Both the position numbers and the translations under genes were made by a program. The notes under the pieces are model-generated. The model ran no database searches and was not told where the DNA came from. It saw nothing but the letters and a program-made list of their open reading frames with translations. DNA of 64,000 nt from positions 186,001-250,000 of the forward strand of contig JAUHWR010000001.1 of assembly GCA_030427385.1 (NCBI GenBank), read 5' to 3'. How positions within the stretch are numbered: the first letter of the stretch is position 1; each line of letters begins with the position of its first letter. Shown in pieces: positions 39,074 through 47,736 of the stretch. This stretch comes from Alphaproteobacteria bacterium (GTDB taxonomy: Bacteria; Pseudomonadota; Alphaproteobacteria; Micavibrionales; Micavibrionaceae).

Positions 39074-39337
39074 TTATTTATAGCTGTCCATCTCTTGGCG
39101 CACATAAGGCATTAAACCCATATAACGTGCGCGTTTGATGGCTGTTGCCAATTCGCGTTGTTTTTTCTGTGATACGTTTGTAATTCGGCTTGGCATAATT
39201 TTGCCGCGCTCTGAAATAAAACGGGATAATGTTTTCACATCTCTCCAATCAATAGTTTGTCCATGAGGGCCTGAAAACGGGCAGGATTTGGAACGTTTAA
39301 AGAATGGTTTTTTAACGGTTGGGATTTCTGCGTTCAT
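39074..39337 (-). CDS. rpsR: 30S ribosomal protein S18
   Basis: 87 residues with [50 protein letters not shown] split across the S18 core. The N-terminal region includes CPFSGPHG. It pairs with S6 on the 30S platform. The start overlaps the rpsF stop by one base (TAATG), indicating tight coupling and equimolar production. Confidence 0.97.
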   Translation of the reverse strand: MNAEIPTVKKPFFKRSKSCPFSGPHGQTIDWRDVKTLSRFISERGKIMPSRITNVSQKKQRELATAIKRARYMGLMPYVRQEMDSYK

Positions 39338-39720
39338 TATGCGGCTTCCTTTTTATCATTAGCGTTATCGCTATTAGTGTCAGACTTTTCGTATCTGTCA
39401 TAAGTTTTCATCATCGGAGATGGCTCTTTTGAAATTTCATTGATTTTCAAAGACATGTAACGAACCACGTCATTATGAATGCGCATCTGGCGTTCCATTT
39501 CGTGGATGGTTTCGCCTTCGGCTTCAACTTCCATCATAGTATAGCTAGCTTTTTTGGCTTTATTAATCTTATAAGCCAAAGACTTCAGACCCCATTGCTC
39601 GGTCTTATGAATTTTTCCCTTGGCATCTGTAATAATTTTTTGGATATGCGTTGTCAGTTCTTCGACCTGTTGTGGGCTCAGCTCCTGACGTGACATGAAG
39701 GTCACTTCATATAAGTTCAT
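39337..39720 (-). CDS. rpsF: 30S ribosomal protein S6
   Basis: 127 residues with [49 protein letters not shown] and [10 protein letters not shown]. The C-terminal tail is charged and lysine-rich. It is the first gene of the rpsF-rpsR-rplI unit, with AAAGGA upstream. A hairpin in its leader may be an autoregulatory site. Confidence 0.97.
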   Translation of the reverse strand: MNLYEVTFMSRQELSPQQVEELTTHIQKIITDAKGKIHKTEQWGLKSLAYKINKAKKASYTMMEVEAEGETIHEMERQMRIHNDVVRYMSLKINEISKEPSPMMKTYDRYEKSDTNSDNANDKKEAA

Positions 39721-39721
39721 C

Positions 39722-39758
39722 TGTTTTCCTTTCGGTTACGTGCCTGTGTGACACACAG
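39722..39758 (-). promoter_or_regulatory. rpsF leader hairpin, candidate S6:S18 autoregulatory element
   Basis: A perfect 7-bp inverted repeat with a one-base centre (39744-39758; arms CTGTGTG and CACACAG on the plus strand) lies 24 bases upstream of rpsF. Between stem and ATG the minus strand reads CGTAACCGAAAGGAAAAC, including a CCG. S6:S18-binding leaders with a CCG element are known upstream of rpsF in many bacteria; the match here is only suggestive. Confidence 0.4.
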
Positions 39759-39804
39759 CCCATTTCACCATGAAAAGGGCAAGGTTTTTTAGTATTAGGA
39801 GCGA

Positions 39805-39832
39805 TTTATACGGATTTAAAAGGGAAATGCAA
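39805..39832 (-). promoter_or_regulatory. Predicted promoter of the rpsF unit
   Basis: On the minus strand TTGCAT (39832-39827), a 16-base spacer and TATAAA (39810-39805) lie between pyk and rpsF. Confidence 0.45.
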
Positions 39833-39840
39833 GTAAAAAG

Positions 39841-41256
39841 TTACTCCACATCCGCAACGCGTAAATTATTCGTTGTTCCGGGCATGCCGAACGGAACGCC
39901 GGCTGTAATCACCAACCGGTCACCGGGTTTTGCCATTTTTTGTTCTTTGGCACATTTAATACCGGCGGCAACTGCTTCCTTGAAGTCTTTGACGTATTCC
40001 ACATGCGCGGCGTGAACGCCATATGACATACAAAGCTGATTGGCGACTTGTTCGCTGGTGGTCAGGCATAGGATCGGCATGGATGGACGGTGTCTGGCGG
40101 CGCGTAGCGTTGTAGAACCAGAAGATGTAAAAGTTGTAATGCAAGTGGCATGAACTGTTTTAGCAACTTGATCGGCGGCCACGGTAATGGCATCGCCCAC
40201 ATCATCTGAGCTCTCCGGATGGTTTGCTTCCATAATTAGGCGATAAAGTGGATCATGCTCGGTTACATGACATATTCTATCCATAATAGTTACAGCCTCA
40301 ATCGGATATTCGCCGGCCGCTGTTTCTGCCGATAACATAACGGCATCGGTGCCATCATAAACCGCGGTTGCCACGTCAGATGCTTCGGCGCGGGTCGGGC
40401 GTGCATTTTCAATCATGGATTCCAGCATTTGCGTTGCCACTACAACGGGCTTACCCGCATAGCGAACGGCCTTTACCACGCGCTTTTGCACAGAAGGCAC
40501 ATTTTCCGGCGGGATTTCAACACCCAAATCGCCGCGTGCCAACATCACGCCATCGGCAATGGCAATCATTTCATGCAGGTAATCCAGCGCGGATGGCTTT
40601 TCCAGTTTGATCATTAATTTGGCGCGCCCTTCAATCAAATTCTTTGCCAAAATCACATCATCCGGCTTTTGCACAAAGCTTTGGGCGATCCAGTCAACGC
40701 CCATACCAATGGCTGCCTCTAAGTCGATTTTGTCTTTCTCGGTCAGTGCTTCAATCGGCAAAATCACGCCAGGGACGTTAAAGCCTTTATTGTTGGACAA
40801 CTTTGCGCCGGTCTCAATTTCAACTTCTAAGAAATCTTTACCTTTATTCAAGACGCGCACGCGCACTTTGCCATCATCTAGTAATATATGATCATCAACA
40901 TTTAATGCGTGAATCACTTCGGGGTGCGGCAGATTTACACGTTTTTCATCACCTTCGGCTGTATCCAGATCAAATCGTAGCTTCATACCTGTGCTCAAAT
41001 CGATTTTACCGCCTTTAAATTTACCGACCCGTAATTTCGGCCCTTGCAAATCGCCGATAACACCAATGGGCTTACCGGTTTCCGCAGCAATTTCGCGTAT
41101 AAATCTAATGCGCTCGGCATGATCTTCATGTGATCCATGGGAGAAGTTCAATCTGAAGACGTCAACGCCGGCATCGAACAACTTGCGGATCATATCTTTT
41201 GTGGAGGAGGCGGGGCCAAGAGTCCCGACGATTTTGGTTTGTCTATTTCTTTTCAT
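39841..41256 (-). CDS. pyk: Pyruvate kinase
   Basis: About 471 residues from ATG 41256 (MKRNRQTKIVGTLGPASS). Conserved sites are RLNFSHGSHEDH, IGDLQGPKLRVG, the catalytic lysine and metal region LMIKLEKPSAL and MLARGDLGVEIP, and TQMLESMIENARPTRAEASDVATAV. It converts PEP and ADP to pyruvate and ATP. It has the normal A/B/C domain order. A TTG eight codons upstream (41280) is less likely to be the start. Confidence 0.96.
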   Translation of the reverse strand: MKRNRQTKIVGTLGPASSTKDMIRKLFDAGVDVFRLNFSHGSHEDHAERIRFIREIAAETGKPIGVIGDLQGPKLRVGKFKGGKIDLSTGMKLRFDLDTAEGDEKRVNLPHPEVIHALNVDDHILLDDGKVRVRVLNKGKDFLEVEIETGAKLSNNKGFNVPGVILPIEALTEKDKIDLEAAIGMGVDWIAQSFVQKPDDVILAKNLIEGRAKLMIKLEKPSALDYLHEMIAIADGVMLARGDLGVEIPPENVPSVQKRVVKAVRYAGKPVVVATQMLESMIENARPTRAEASDVATAVYDGTDAVMLSAETAAGEYPIEAVTIMDRICHVTEHDPLYRLIMEANHPESSDDVGDAITVAADQVAKTVHATCITTFTSSGSTTLRAARHRPSMPILCLTTSEQVANQLCMSYGVHAAHVEYVKDFKEAVAAGIKCAKEQKMAKPGDRLVITAGVPFGMPGTTNNLRVADVE

Positions 41257-41559
41257 GACGTTTCTTTTACCATGCTTCAAAATTCTATCAAATGGAAATA
41301 GATAGCATTTATGGTATTTTTATCGGGCTAACATCTGACTTTAAATAAAATAGAAGCCAGCTATAGAGTCAAAGCAGCGGTCATTAAGCCCATACCAATG
41401 ATTATAGTTGATGAAATAATTCATTTCTGTTCTTACGAAGGGACAATAGTAAGGCAGTATCTTGTGAATTGATGCAACATACATCGTCAATGAGAGGAAT
41501 TGAATTTCAGACGTGATCCGTGTATTCTAGCTCAAATTTTAACGCATAAGGATCATATC
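41257..41559. other. Intergenic region between divergent pyk and a secreted protein gene
   Basis: About 300 bases without a convincing gene. A 27-codon frame on the minus strand (41341-41424) lacks a ribosome site. The region should hold the divergent promoters of pyk and the gene at 41560. I see no repeat or strong hairpin. Confidence 0.5.
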
Positions 41560-42126
41560 ATGCTCAAATCCCTTACCTCTTGTTTGTTCATTCTTCTGCT
41601 TACGGTTCACACCGCCGCGGCAAATGAAATTTTGACGGCCCTTAAGATTAACAGCTTCTTATCTACAATTGAGGAAGTGAAGGCCCTGTCCGATGAGATG
41701 AGTCCGGAAGGCAAAAAACAATTAACTGATATTCAGGCTAGCGCGATGCAGGGCAATGATTTTACCCCTTATAGAAGCGGCGTCACAATTCTTAAAAAAT
41801 CATATCCTTATGATTACACAAAATTATCCGATACTGTCGGTAGTTACGGCTTTAACAGCCCTGAAAATTGGGCGCAGACCGGTGATGATATGATGGCGGC
41901 TTATGTCAGTGTTAAAATGGGTGATACGGCTCAACAAACCATGAAGTCCATGTCTGCAAACATGAATCCGGAAATGATGGCTATGCTACCACCCGAAGCC
42001 AAAGCAACAATTCAGAAAACAAAAGCCATGTTAAATACGCTCGAAAAAGTGCCGGCAGAAAATAAAAAAGTAGTAGCACCGTTAATGGATAAGATCGAAA
42101 CAACGATGAATAACGTCGCGGATTAA
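41560..42126 (+). CDS. Secreted helical protein of unknown function
   Basis: About 188 residues from ATG 41560 with AAGGA eight bases upstream; a hydrophobic signal peptide follows at once (MLKSLTSCLFILLLTVHTAAA-N). The mature protein is helical and methionine-rich (MSANMNPEMMAMLPPEAKATIQKTKAML), with no named domain and no cysteines. It occupies the place where infC is often found before rpmI. Confidence 0.7.
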   Translation: MLKSLTSCLFILLLTVHTAAANEILTALKINSFLSTIEEVKALSDEMSPEGKKQLTDIQASAMQGNDFTPYRSGVTILKKSYPYDYTKLSDTVGSYGFNSPENWAQTGDDMMAAYVSVKMGDTAQQTMKSMSANMNPEMMAMLPPEAKATIQKTKAMLNTLEKVPAENKKVVAPLMDKIETTMNNVAD

Positions 42127-42134
42127 AATAATCC

Positions 42135-42163
42135 TTGATTTCTGCATCTGCTTTGCCTTATAT
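42135..42163 (+). promoter_or_regulatory. Predicted promoter of rpmI-rplT
   Basis: TTGATT (42135-42140), a 17-base spacer and TTATAT (42158-42163) are followed by about 80 bases of leader before rpmI. Confidence 0.4.
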
Positions 42164-42241
42164 AAGCACACATTAATAGCCTGGCTTAGTATATCGGCTG
42201 CCATGGTTATTTGACTTTAACCCTTTAACAAGGAGATCAAA

Positions 42242-42481
42242 ATGCCGAAGATGAAAACCAAAAGTGGTGCCAAAAAGCGTTTTAAAATAACCGCTTCCGG
42301 CAAAGTAAAGTTCAAACAGTCTAATGCCAGACACCGTTTGTTATCCCGTCCAACCTCTATGAAACGTAAAGCGCGCGGCACAGCCGTAATGTGTGAAGCC
42401 GATGAAACTATCGTGAAAAAATACATGCCTTACGCTCGTAAACGTAAAAGCAAACCAGATTCCAGAACAGAGGAGGCATAA
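42242..42481 (+). CDS. rpmI: 50S ribosomal protein L35
   Basis: 79 residues, very basic, with MPKMKTKSGAKKRFKITASG and the HRLLSRPTSMKRKARG signature. AAGGAG precedes the ATG. It is somewhat longer than usual (~65), with a charged C-terminal end. rplT follows after three bases. Confidence 0.97.
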   Translation: MPKMKTKSGAKKRFKITASGKVKFKQSNARHRLLSRPTSMKRKARGTAVMCEADETIVKKYMPYARKRKSKPDSRTEEA

Positions 42482-42484
42482 GAG

Positions 42485-42844
42485 ATGTCACGTGTAAAAG
42501 GTGGAAAAACGGCACATGCCCGTCATAAAAAAGTTGTCGATAATGCGAAAGGCTATTACGGCCGTCGTAAGAATTGTTTCCGTACAGCGGTTCAGGCCGT
42601 TGAAAAGGCAGGGCAGTATGCTTACCGCGATCGTCGTAACAAAAAACGCGACTTCCGTCGTCTTTGGATACAACGCATCAATGCAGCTGCGCGTCTTCAT
42701 GGCATGACATATTCCGTATTTATGGGCGGCATGAAAAAAGCAGGTATCGAAGTGGACCGTAAAGTTTTATCCGATATCGCGATCACAGATGAAGCCGCTT
42801 TCGCAGCAATTGCGGAAAGCGTGCAAAAAGCTTTAAAAGCTTAA
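42485..42844 (+). CDS. rplT: 50S ribosomal protein L20
   Basis: 119 residues, family length, starting [28 protein letters not shown] across the signature; the globular end contains [23 protein letters not shown] and [13 protein letters not shown]20 is an early 50S assembly protein and usually the repressor of its own operon through a leader RNA. The usual downstream pheS is absent. Confidence 0.97.
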   Translation: MSRVKGGKTAHARHKKVVDNAKGYYGRRKNCFRTAVQAVEKAGQYAYRDRRNKKRDFRRLWIQRINAAARLHGMTYSVFMGGMKKAGIEVDRKVLSDIAITDEAAFAAIAESVQKALKA

Positions 42845-42857
42845 ATCTAACAAATTG

Positions 42858-42898
42858 ATATCCCGCTCCTGTAAAAATAGAGGGGCGGGATATTTTAT
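42858..42898 (+). terminator. Terminator after rplT
   Basis: The stem ATATCCCGC/GCGGGATAT with an A-rich loop is followed by TTTTA, 14 bases after the rplT stop. Confidence 0.75.
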
Positions 42899-43501
42899 GT
42901 GTATGATTTTGATTTGATTATTTATTTCGGTTTCATCCACACCTTATCCCCATATTATCCCTTATATATCCCCTAAAACTCCCACAACTTTTTGTTTTTA
43001 TTGGCTTTTTATCTCTAGACAGATAGGGAGCTTTGCGGCATCATTTGGATATAGACACAGGCAAGAAATCTTAAAAAGTATGGGTCTGAAAGCATCTGGC
43101 AAGTGTTTTTAAGATGAGATTGAATGTTTGATATTGTCTGCCAGTCAGGGGACATACACCTGATAAGGACGGAAGAAAAGATGTGTACATATCTCCATTC
43201 CACGCCGAACCGCTTTTAAGAAGTTTTATTAGGTTACTTTTAAAGTCTTAATCGCATCAGAAAATGTTTTGGGTCTTCACTCAGAACACTTTCGGAAAAG
43301 ACCATAACAATCACAAGAACGGCTTTGCCGCAGATTGGATTGAAATGGCACTTACCAACCGGTCCTCGTGACCAAGATACGACCTGTATTTGCTCAATTT
43401 AAGGTGGCTTGCCACTGGGGTTAATTACAGGTCGTTTTCTTGTTTGGAAATTCATGGTTTATATATTTGCTATCAATGTTCGAATGCTATAAAAAATTTG
43501 A
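42899..43501. other. Gene-free accessory stretch before the Mrr-like gene
   Basis: About 600 bases with no long frame on either strand. Features seen are a 12-codon frame at 43181-43219 (MCTYLHSTPNRF) with a purine-rich GGAAGAAAAG directly before it, and, from 43272, a run of consecutive hairpins. No tRNA, SRP, RNase P or tmRNA signature is recognisable. It replaces the usual rplT-pheS junction. Confidence 0.5.
43272..43440 (+). ncRNA. Candidate structured RNA of unknown class
   Basis: Four hairpins follow one another: GGTCTT/AAGACC (43272-43303), CGGC/GCCG (43320-43330), GGTC/GACC (43361-43373) and a 10-bp perfect stem ACGACCTGTA/TACAGGTCGT (43379-43388 with 43426-43435). The last contains an inner GTGGC/GCCAC hairpin and is followed by a T-rich run. 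Strand is inferred from the T-run and the downstream gene. It could be a small RNA or an mRNA leader of the endonuclease gene. Confidence 0.35.
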
Positions 43502-44650
43502 ATGTTAAAAAAATTTCTAAAAATGTTTAGAAAGAGGTCTCCTAATATTGTTCCTGAGGCAAGATCTTATAAAAAAATTAGACAAGAATTGATGCCTGTT
43601 AAATGTGATCAATATATAGGATATCAAATCCCGGAGAAGGTATCCAAAATAAATCAAGAGATTGAAGCGGAGCAAAAATATAAAAAGAAAAAACAAGCGG
43701 TAAAATTAGATGACCGCTGGCTTCAAAATGAAGATGAAATTAAAAAAGTTGTTTTGGAATTATTGGCAAATCAAGGAAATAAGGGATTCAGTGTCAGGCA
43801 ATTAAATCAATGCGTTGTGAGCTCTTTTCTTGAGTCCGAATACAATGTCGTAACGCTTTCTAATGAAAAATATGTTAGGGATACACTTTACGGCATTTAT
43901 TCCGTGCTGCGTAGCGAAGAAAAAATCTGGTTTCGTCCGAGTAATAGAACATGGGTTATAAAAAAGCAGCCTAGCGCCGCAAAAAGAAAAGCTAGTATTT
44001 TTGATAACTTTTACATTCGGGATGTGAACCAAAAAGAAAGGGTTTTTCTAAGAGAAAATTATAAAATTAAAGGAAATTGGAAATATATTAAATCCGAGGA
44101 TGTTTTTTCTTGGCTGCATTCTTTTCTAAGTCAGGGAAGTAAGAATGGGGAAGCGTTTGAGAGGTTTTGCTGTTGTTTATTAGAGCATTATTATGTTTCA
44201 GATGTAAAAATAACAAAGAAGCGGGCTGTGAGCGGCGCCGATGGTGGCGTCGATGGCGTAGGAATAGAGCGAATAGATAATGTTGAACAGGGTTTTGCCT
44301 TTGAAGCAAAATGCTATGCGCCTGACAGGCAGGTCGGTGAGGACATTGTCGCCAAGTTTTCTTTTGTTTTGGGGACAAAGCTGAACTATAAACATGGTTG
44401 TATCATAACCACAGGAACCTTCTCGGATAGGGCTGAAAAAGCAATCAAAAAAGCTGAGAATACTTACGGATATAAAATCATATCCATAGATAAGTATCAA
44501 ATAATTGACATGATGTGTAATCGTGAAGGGCGATACAGTAAAGGATTAGGCTTATTCAAAACGGATGATTATGGAATTTACTATTTAAATGAAGATATGT
44601 TGCTTCATGAAATATCCAGACACAGGCCTGAAATAATAATCGAAGAATAA
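43502..44650 (+). CDS. Mrr-like restriction endonuclease
   Basis: 382 residues. A basic N-terminal part and a winged-helix-like segment (DEIKKVVLELLANQGNKGFSVRQL...) at ~75-160 precede a C-terminal Mrr_cat PD-(D/E)xK nuclease. GEAFERFCCCLLEHYY, ADGGVDGVG (catalytic Asp) and FAFEAKCYA (ExK) mark its core, with GCIITTGTFSDRAEKAIKK typical of Mrr. Mrr enzymes cut modified or foreign DNA and need no methylase; none is adjacent. Codon use is markedly AT-rich and lysine-heavy compared with flanking ribosomal genes, suggesting transfer. No clear Shine-Dalgarno precedes the ATG. Confidence 0.8.
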   Translation: MLKKFLKMFRKRSPNIVPEARSYKKIRQELMPVKCDQYIGYQIPEKVSKINQEIEAEQKYKKKKQAVKLDDRWLQNEDEIKKVVLELLANQGNKGFSVRQLNQCVVSSFLESEYNVVTLSNEKYVRDTLYGIYSVLRSEEKIWFRPSNRTWVIKKQPSAAKRKASIFDNFYIRDVNQKERVFLRENYKIKGNWKYIKSEDVFSWLHSFLSQGSKNGEAFERFCCCLLEHYYVSDVKITKKRAVSGADGGVDGVGIERIDNVEQGFAFEAKCYAPDRQVGEDIVAKFSFVLGTKLNYKHGCIITTGTFSDRAEKAIKKAENTYGYKIISIDKYQIIDMMCNREGRYSKGLGLFKTDDYGIYYLNEDMLLHEISRHRPEIIIEE

Positions 44651-44742
44651 TCACTAAACTGATTGTTTTTATTTAAAAAAAATACTTTTTTTTAAATTTA
44701 AGAATATAGTTAGGCTACGTCTTAGGGAGGCGTTTCAAAAAA

Positions 44743-45138
44743 ATGATGTTCGATATTGTTTGTCTTGTCTTAGGGTTGGTCTTACTCTTTATTGGCGGGG
44801 AAGGTTTAGTGCGTGGCAGTGTTTCATTTGCGGAACGTTTTAAATTATTAACGCTTTTGGTATCTTTGGTAATTGTGGGATTTGGTACTTCAACTGTTGT
44901 GATCAGGAATGTGCTGGGCAGTAACCTGTTTAATATTCTTGGAATTTTGGGGGTAACGTCATTGATAACGCCGATTGCTTTTACAGGTCAAATCGCTAAT
45001 TTTGATGTTTGGATAATGCTCGCAGTTGCGCTGATTGTATTTATGCTGATTTTCTTGAATAAACAGATCAGACGGATGGCGGGAACCTTTTTCCTATCTG
45101 CCTATACAGCTTATACGATTTACTTATTTATGAGTTAA
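44743..45138 (+). CDS. Internally deleted Na+/Ca2+ exchanger (CaCA family), probably inactive
   Basis: 131 residues, hydrophobic throughout; full YrbG-type exchangers are ~310-320. The start (LVLLFIGGEGLVRGSVSFAERF) matches the N-terminal helix, and IVGFGTS the first alpha-repeat. This jumps directly to NVLGSNLFNILGILG and then to an end resembling the normal C-terminus (RMAGTFFLSAYTAYTIYLF). The essential PE of GTSxPE is gone. The best reading is an in-frame deletion, perhaps between the two internal repeats. GGAGG lies upstream. It should be treated as a remnant unless expressed. Confidence 0.7.
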   Translation: MMFDIVCLVLGLVLLFIGGEGLVRGSVSFAERFKLLTLLVSLVIVGFGTSTVVIRNVLGSNLFNILGILGVTSLITPIAFTGQIANFDVWIMLAVALIVFMLIFLNKQIRRMAGTFFLSAYTAYTIYLFMS

Positions 45139-45141
45139 GTG

Positions 45142-45729
45142 TCAGTTTTCAAAAGTATGTTGCGGTGGAAAGTTTTTATTTGTACGAACTTTACTCCAAT
45201 TTTCTTTTGTAACTTCCCAGATTTCTTCTATTTGTGGTCCTTCATGATAATCGCTTTTTGCCTCGCCAATTAATCGCGCGCCAGTTTTTTCTTTAATGCG
45301 GCGAGATGCTTCATTTGATTTAGAGTTTTTGACAATGATTTTCTCCACGCCGAGGTCAAAGAAAATAAAATCCTGAACAGCTTCAATGGCTTCGGTCATA
45401 TATCCTTTCCCCCAATATGGCTCTCCAAGCCAAAAACTTCTGTGATCCTGTTGTTCAGTAATATGACGGTAGGCCATTTGCCCAATAAGTTCCTCAGGAT
45501 GGCTTTTCAATGTAATCGCCCAGCCATATGTCTCGCCCGCCTCCATTTTTGGTAATATGCTTTCCAGAAATGTGATTGCGCCGTCGTCGGGATAGGGCCA
45601 TGGAACGCCACCGCCGATGATTTTAATAACATTCCAGTTATTAAACTTTTCCTGAATTTGTTCGGCATCTTCCATGCATAAAGGACGAAGAATTAATCGC
45701 TCTGTATCAAGAGTGGGTGTTTTCATCAT
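45142..45729 (-). CDS. GNAT acetyltransferase (RimJ/RimL type)
   Basis: 195 residues: [18 protein letters not shown] at the start, [28 protein letters not shown] (acetyl-CoA loop region) and [21 protein letters not shown] at the end. This is the pattern of protein or small-molecule N-acetyltransferases of the RimJ group. It overlaps acs by four bases (ATGA) and is probably co-translated with it. The substrate is unknown. Confidence 0.9.
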   Translation of the reverse strand: MMKTPTLDTERLILRPLCMEDAEQIQEKFNNWNVIKIIGGGVPWPYPDDGAITFLESILPKMEAGETYGWAITLKSHPEELIGQMAYRHITEQQDHRSFWLGEPYWGKGYMTEAIEAVQDFIFFDLGVEKIIVKNSKSNEASRRIKEKTGARLIGEAKSDYHEGPQIEEIWEVTKENWSKVRTNKNFPPQHTFEN

Positions 45730-47651
45730 ATTTTATTCTCAATCAACTCCTCAACCACCCCCGGATCAGCCAGCGTGGACGTATCTCCCAAGCTATCAAA
45801 TTCTCCGGCTGCAATTTTACGCAAGATGCGGCGCATGATTTTGCCGCTGCGGGTTTTTGGCAGGGCGGGTGCCCATTGAATAACGTCGCATTTGGCAATC
45901 GGGCCGATTTTGGCACGTAAGATGGCATTAATCTCGGACTTGATTTCCTCGCTCCCTGTCACGCCTTCCTTTAATGTAATATAGGCATAGATGCCTTGCC
46001 CTTTGATGTCGTGCGGAAAGCCGACGATGGCGGATTCGGCAACGCCGTCATGTTCATTGATGGCGGATTCAATCTCGGCGGTGCCAAGGCGATGCCCGGA
46101 AACATTGATCACATCATCAACGCGCCCCGTAATCCAATAATCGCCGTCTGCATCACGCCGCGCACCGTCGCCTGTGAAATAAACTCCTTCAAATGTGGAA
46201 AAATAGGTCAATTCAAAACGGTCATGATCACCATATAAGCTACGCATTTGCCCCGGCCAGCTATCCATAATGCAGAGCATGCCCTCGGCTTCCCCCTCCA
46301 GAATATGCCCCTCATTATCCAGCAATTCCGGCTGCACGCCAAAGAATGGCTTGGTGGCTGATCCGGGTTTGAGCGTTGTCGCATAGGGCAGGGAAGTCAG
46401 CATATGTCCGCCGGTTTCGGTTTGCCACCATGTATCCACAATCGGGCATTTGCCTTTGCCGACCACATTATAATACCAGTTCCAAGCCTCCTGATTAATA
46501 GGCTCCCCAACGGTGCCAAGAATTCGCAAAGAGCTAAGATCACATTTATTCACAAATTTATCCCCCGCCTTAATCAGGGAACGAATGGCTGTGGGCGCGG
46601 TATAGAAGCTATTAACCTGATGCTTTTCCACAATTTGCCAGAATCGCGACCAATCGGGATAATTCGGCACACCTTCAAACATTAACGTCGTCGCCCCATT
46701 CGCCAAAGGCCCATAAACGCAATAGGAATGCCCCGTTACCCAGCCAACATCGGCGGTGCACCAATATACATCCTCGTCTTGGTAATCAAAGGTGAGTTCA
46801 TGAGTCATCGCCGCATAGAGTAAATATCCGCCCGTTGTATGCAGCACGCCCTTTGGCTTGCCGGTCGATCCGGAGGTATAAAGAATAAATAAAGGATCTT
46901 CGGCATTCATATGCTCGGCGATGCAGCTTGTATCTTGCTGGGCAATAAAGTCATGCCACCAGATATCACGCCCATCCGTCCAATCAATCTTACCGCCAGT
47001 GCGTTGTAAAACAAAAACGCTTTCTACATCGGGGCATTCACGCAATGCCACATCTACGTTTGCTTTCAGCGGGATGGTTTTAGCGCCGCGCACCCCTTCA
47101 TCGGCGGTGATCATTACTTTTGAGCCGCAATCTTGAATGCGATCTCGCAGAGCTTCGGGCGAGAATCCGCCAAATACCACGGAATGCACCGCCCCGATTC
47201 GGGCGCAGGCCAGCATAGCATAGGCGGCTTCGGGAACCATGGGCATATAAATCGTCACGCGATCACCCTTTTGCACACCGCGCTGCTTCAGGGCATTACC
47301 AATTTTGCATACTTCGTCATGTAATTCTTGGTAGGTGATGTGTTTCACATCATTCGGCTCATCCCCCTCAAATATAATCGCGACCTGATCTGCTTTGTTT
47401 TGAAGATGGCGGTCAATACAATTCACCGACACATTTAATACACCATCTTCAAACCATTTAATGGAAACAGGTTTAAAAAAGGATGTGTTTTTAATGATGG
47501 TCGGGGACTTAAACCAATCCAGCCGCTGTGCCTGTACCCGCCAGAAAATATCCGGCGCATTCACCGATCCGTGATACATGGCATCATATTGATCGGGAAT
47601 AATGTGTGGGTTGTGGGCGGGGGATAGAGGAGGATATGTTTTTTTGCTCAT
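45726..47651 (-). CDS. acs: Acetyl-CoA synthetase
   Basis: About 641 residues from ATG 47651 ([15 protein letters not shown]). The N-terminal ACS domain ([17 protein letters not shown]) precedes the AMP-binding core with [24 protein letters not shown] and [10 protein letters not shown]. The C-terminal domain has [20 protein letters not shown] and the acetylation-site lysine in [13 protein letters not shown]. It activates acetate to acetyl-CoA through acetyl-AMP. A GNAT gene follows with overlap; some GNAT enzymes (Pat) acetylate Acs at this lysine, but whether this one does is inference. Confidence 0.96.
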   Translation of the reverse strand: MSKKTYPPLSPAHNPHIIPDQYDAMYHGSVNAPDIFWRVQAQRLDWFKSPTIIKNTSFFKPVSIKWFEDGVLNVSVNCIDRHLQNKADQVAIIFEGDEPNDVKHITYQELHDEVCKIGNALKQRGVQKGDRVTIYMPMVPEAAYAMLACARIGAVHSVVFGGFSPEALRDRIQDCGSKVMITADEGVRGAKTIPLKANVDVALRECPDVESVFVLQRTGGKIDWTDGRDIWWHDFIAQQDTSCIAEHMNAEDPLFILYTSGSTGKPKGVLHTTGGYLLYAAMTHELTFDYQDEDVYWCTADVGWVTGHSYCVYGPLANGATTLMFEGVPNYPDWSRFWQIVEKHQVNSFYTAPTAIRSLIKAGDKFVNKCDLSSLRILGTVGEPINQEAWNWYYNVVGKGKCPIVDTWWQTETGGHMLTSLPYATTLKPGSATKPFFGVQPELLDNEGHILEGEAEGMLCIMDSWPGQMRSLYGDHDRFELTYFSTFEGVYFTGDGARRDADGDYWITGRVDDVINVSGHRLGTAEIESAINEHDGVAESAIVGFPHDIKGQGIYAYITLKEGVTGSEEIKSEINAILRAKIGPIAKCDVIQWAPALPKTRSGKIMRRILRKIAAGEFDSLGDTSTLADPGVVEELIENKI

Positions 47652-47662
47652 ACAACCATCAA

Positions 47663-47706
47663 ACCAAAAAAACAAACACCGCCCAAGCGTTTATTCTTGT
47701 GCGGTG
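47663..47706 (-). terminator. Terminator after the glycine-zipper lipoprotein gene
   Basis: On the minus strand CACCGCACAAG and CTTGGGCGGTG form a stem of ten pairs with one mismatch, followed by TTTGTTTTTTT. It lies between the gene ending at 47737 and acs. Confidence 0.8.
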
Positions 47707-47736
47707 CGGTAGACTTAAAGAATTTAGTAAAAAAAA

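Noticed and set aside
41341-41424. 27-codon minus-strand frame between pyk and the secreted protein gene
   Set aside because: No ribosome-binding site, and the composition is not distinctive.
42899-43440. Gene-free region considered as 6S RNA, tmRNA, SRP RNA or RNase P RNA
   Set aside because: None of the conserved sequence blocks of these RNAs could be found; only generic hairpins are seen.
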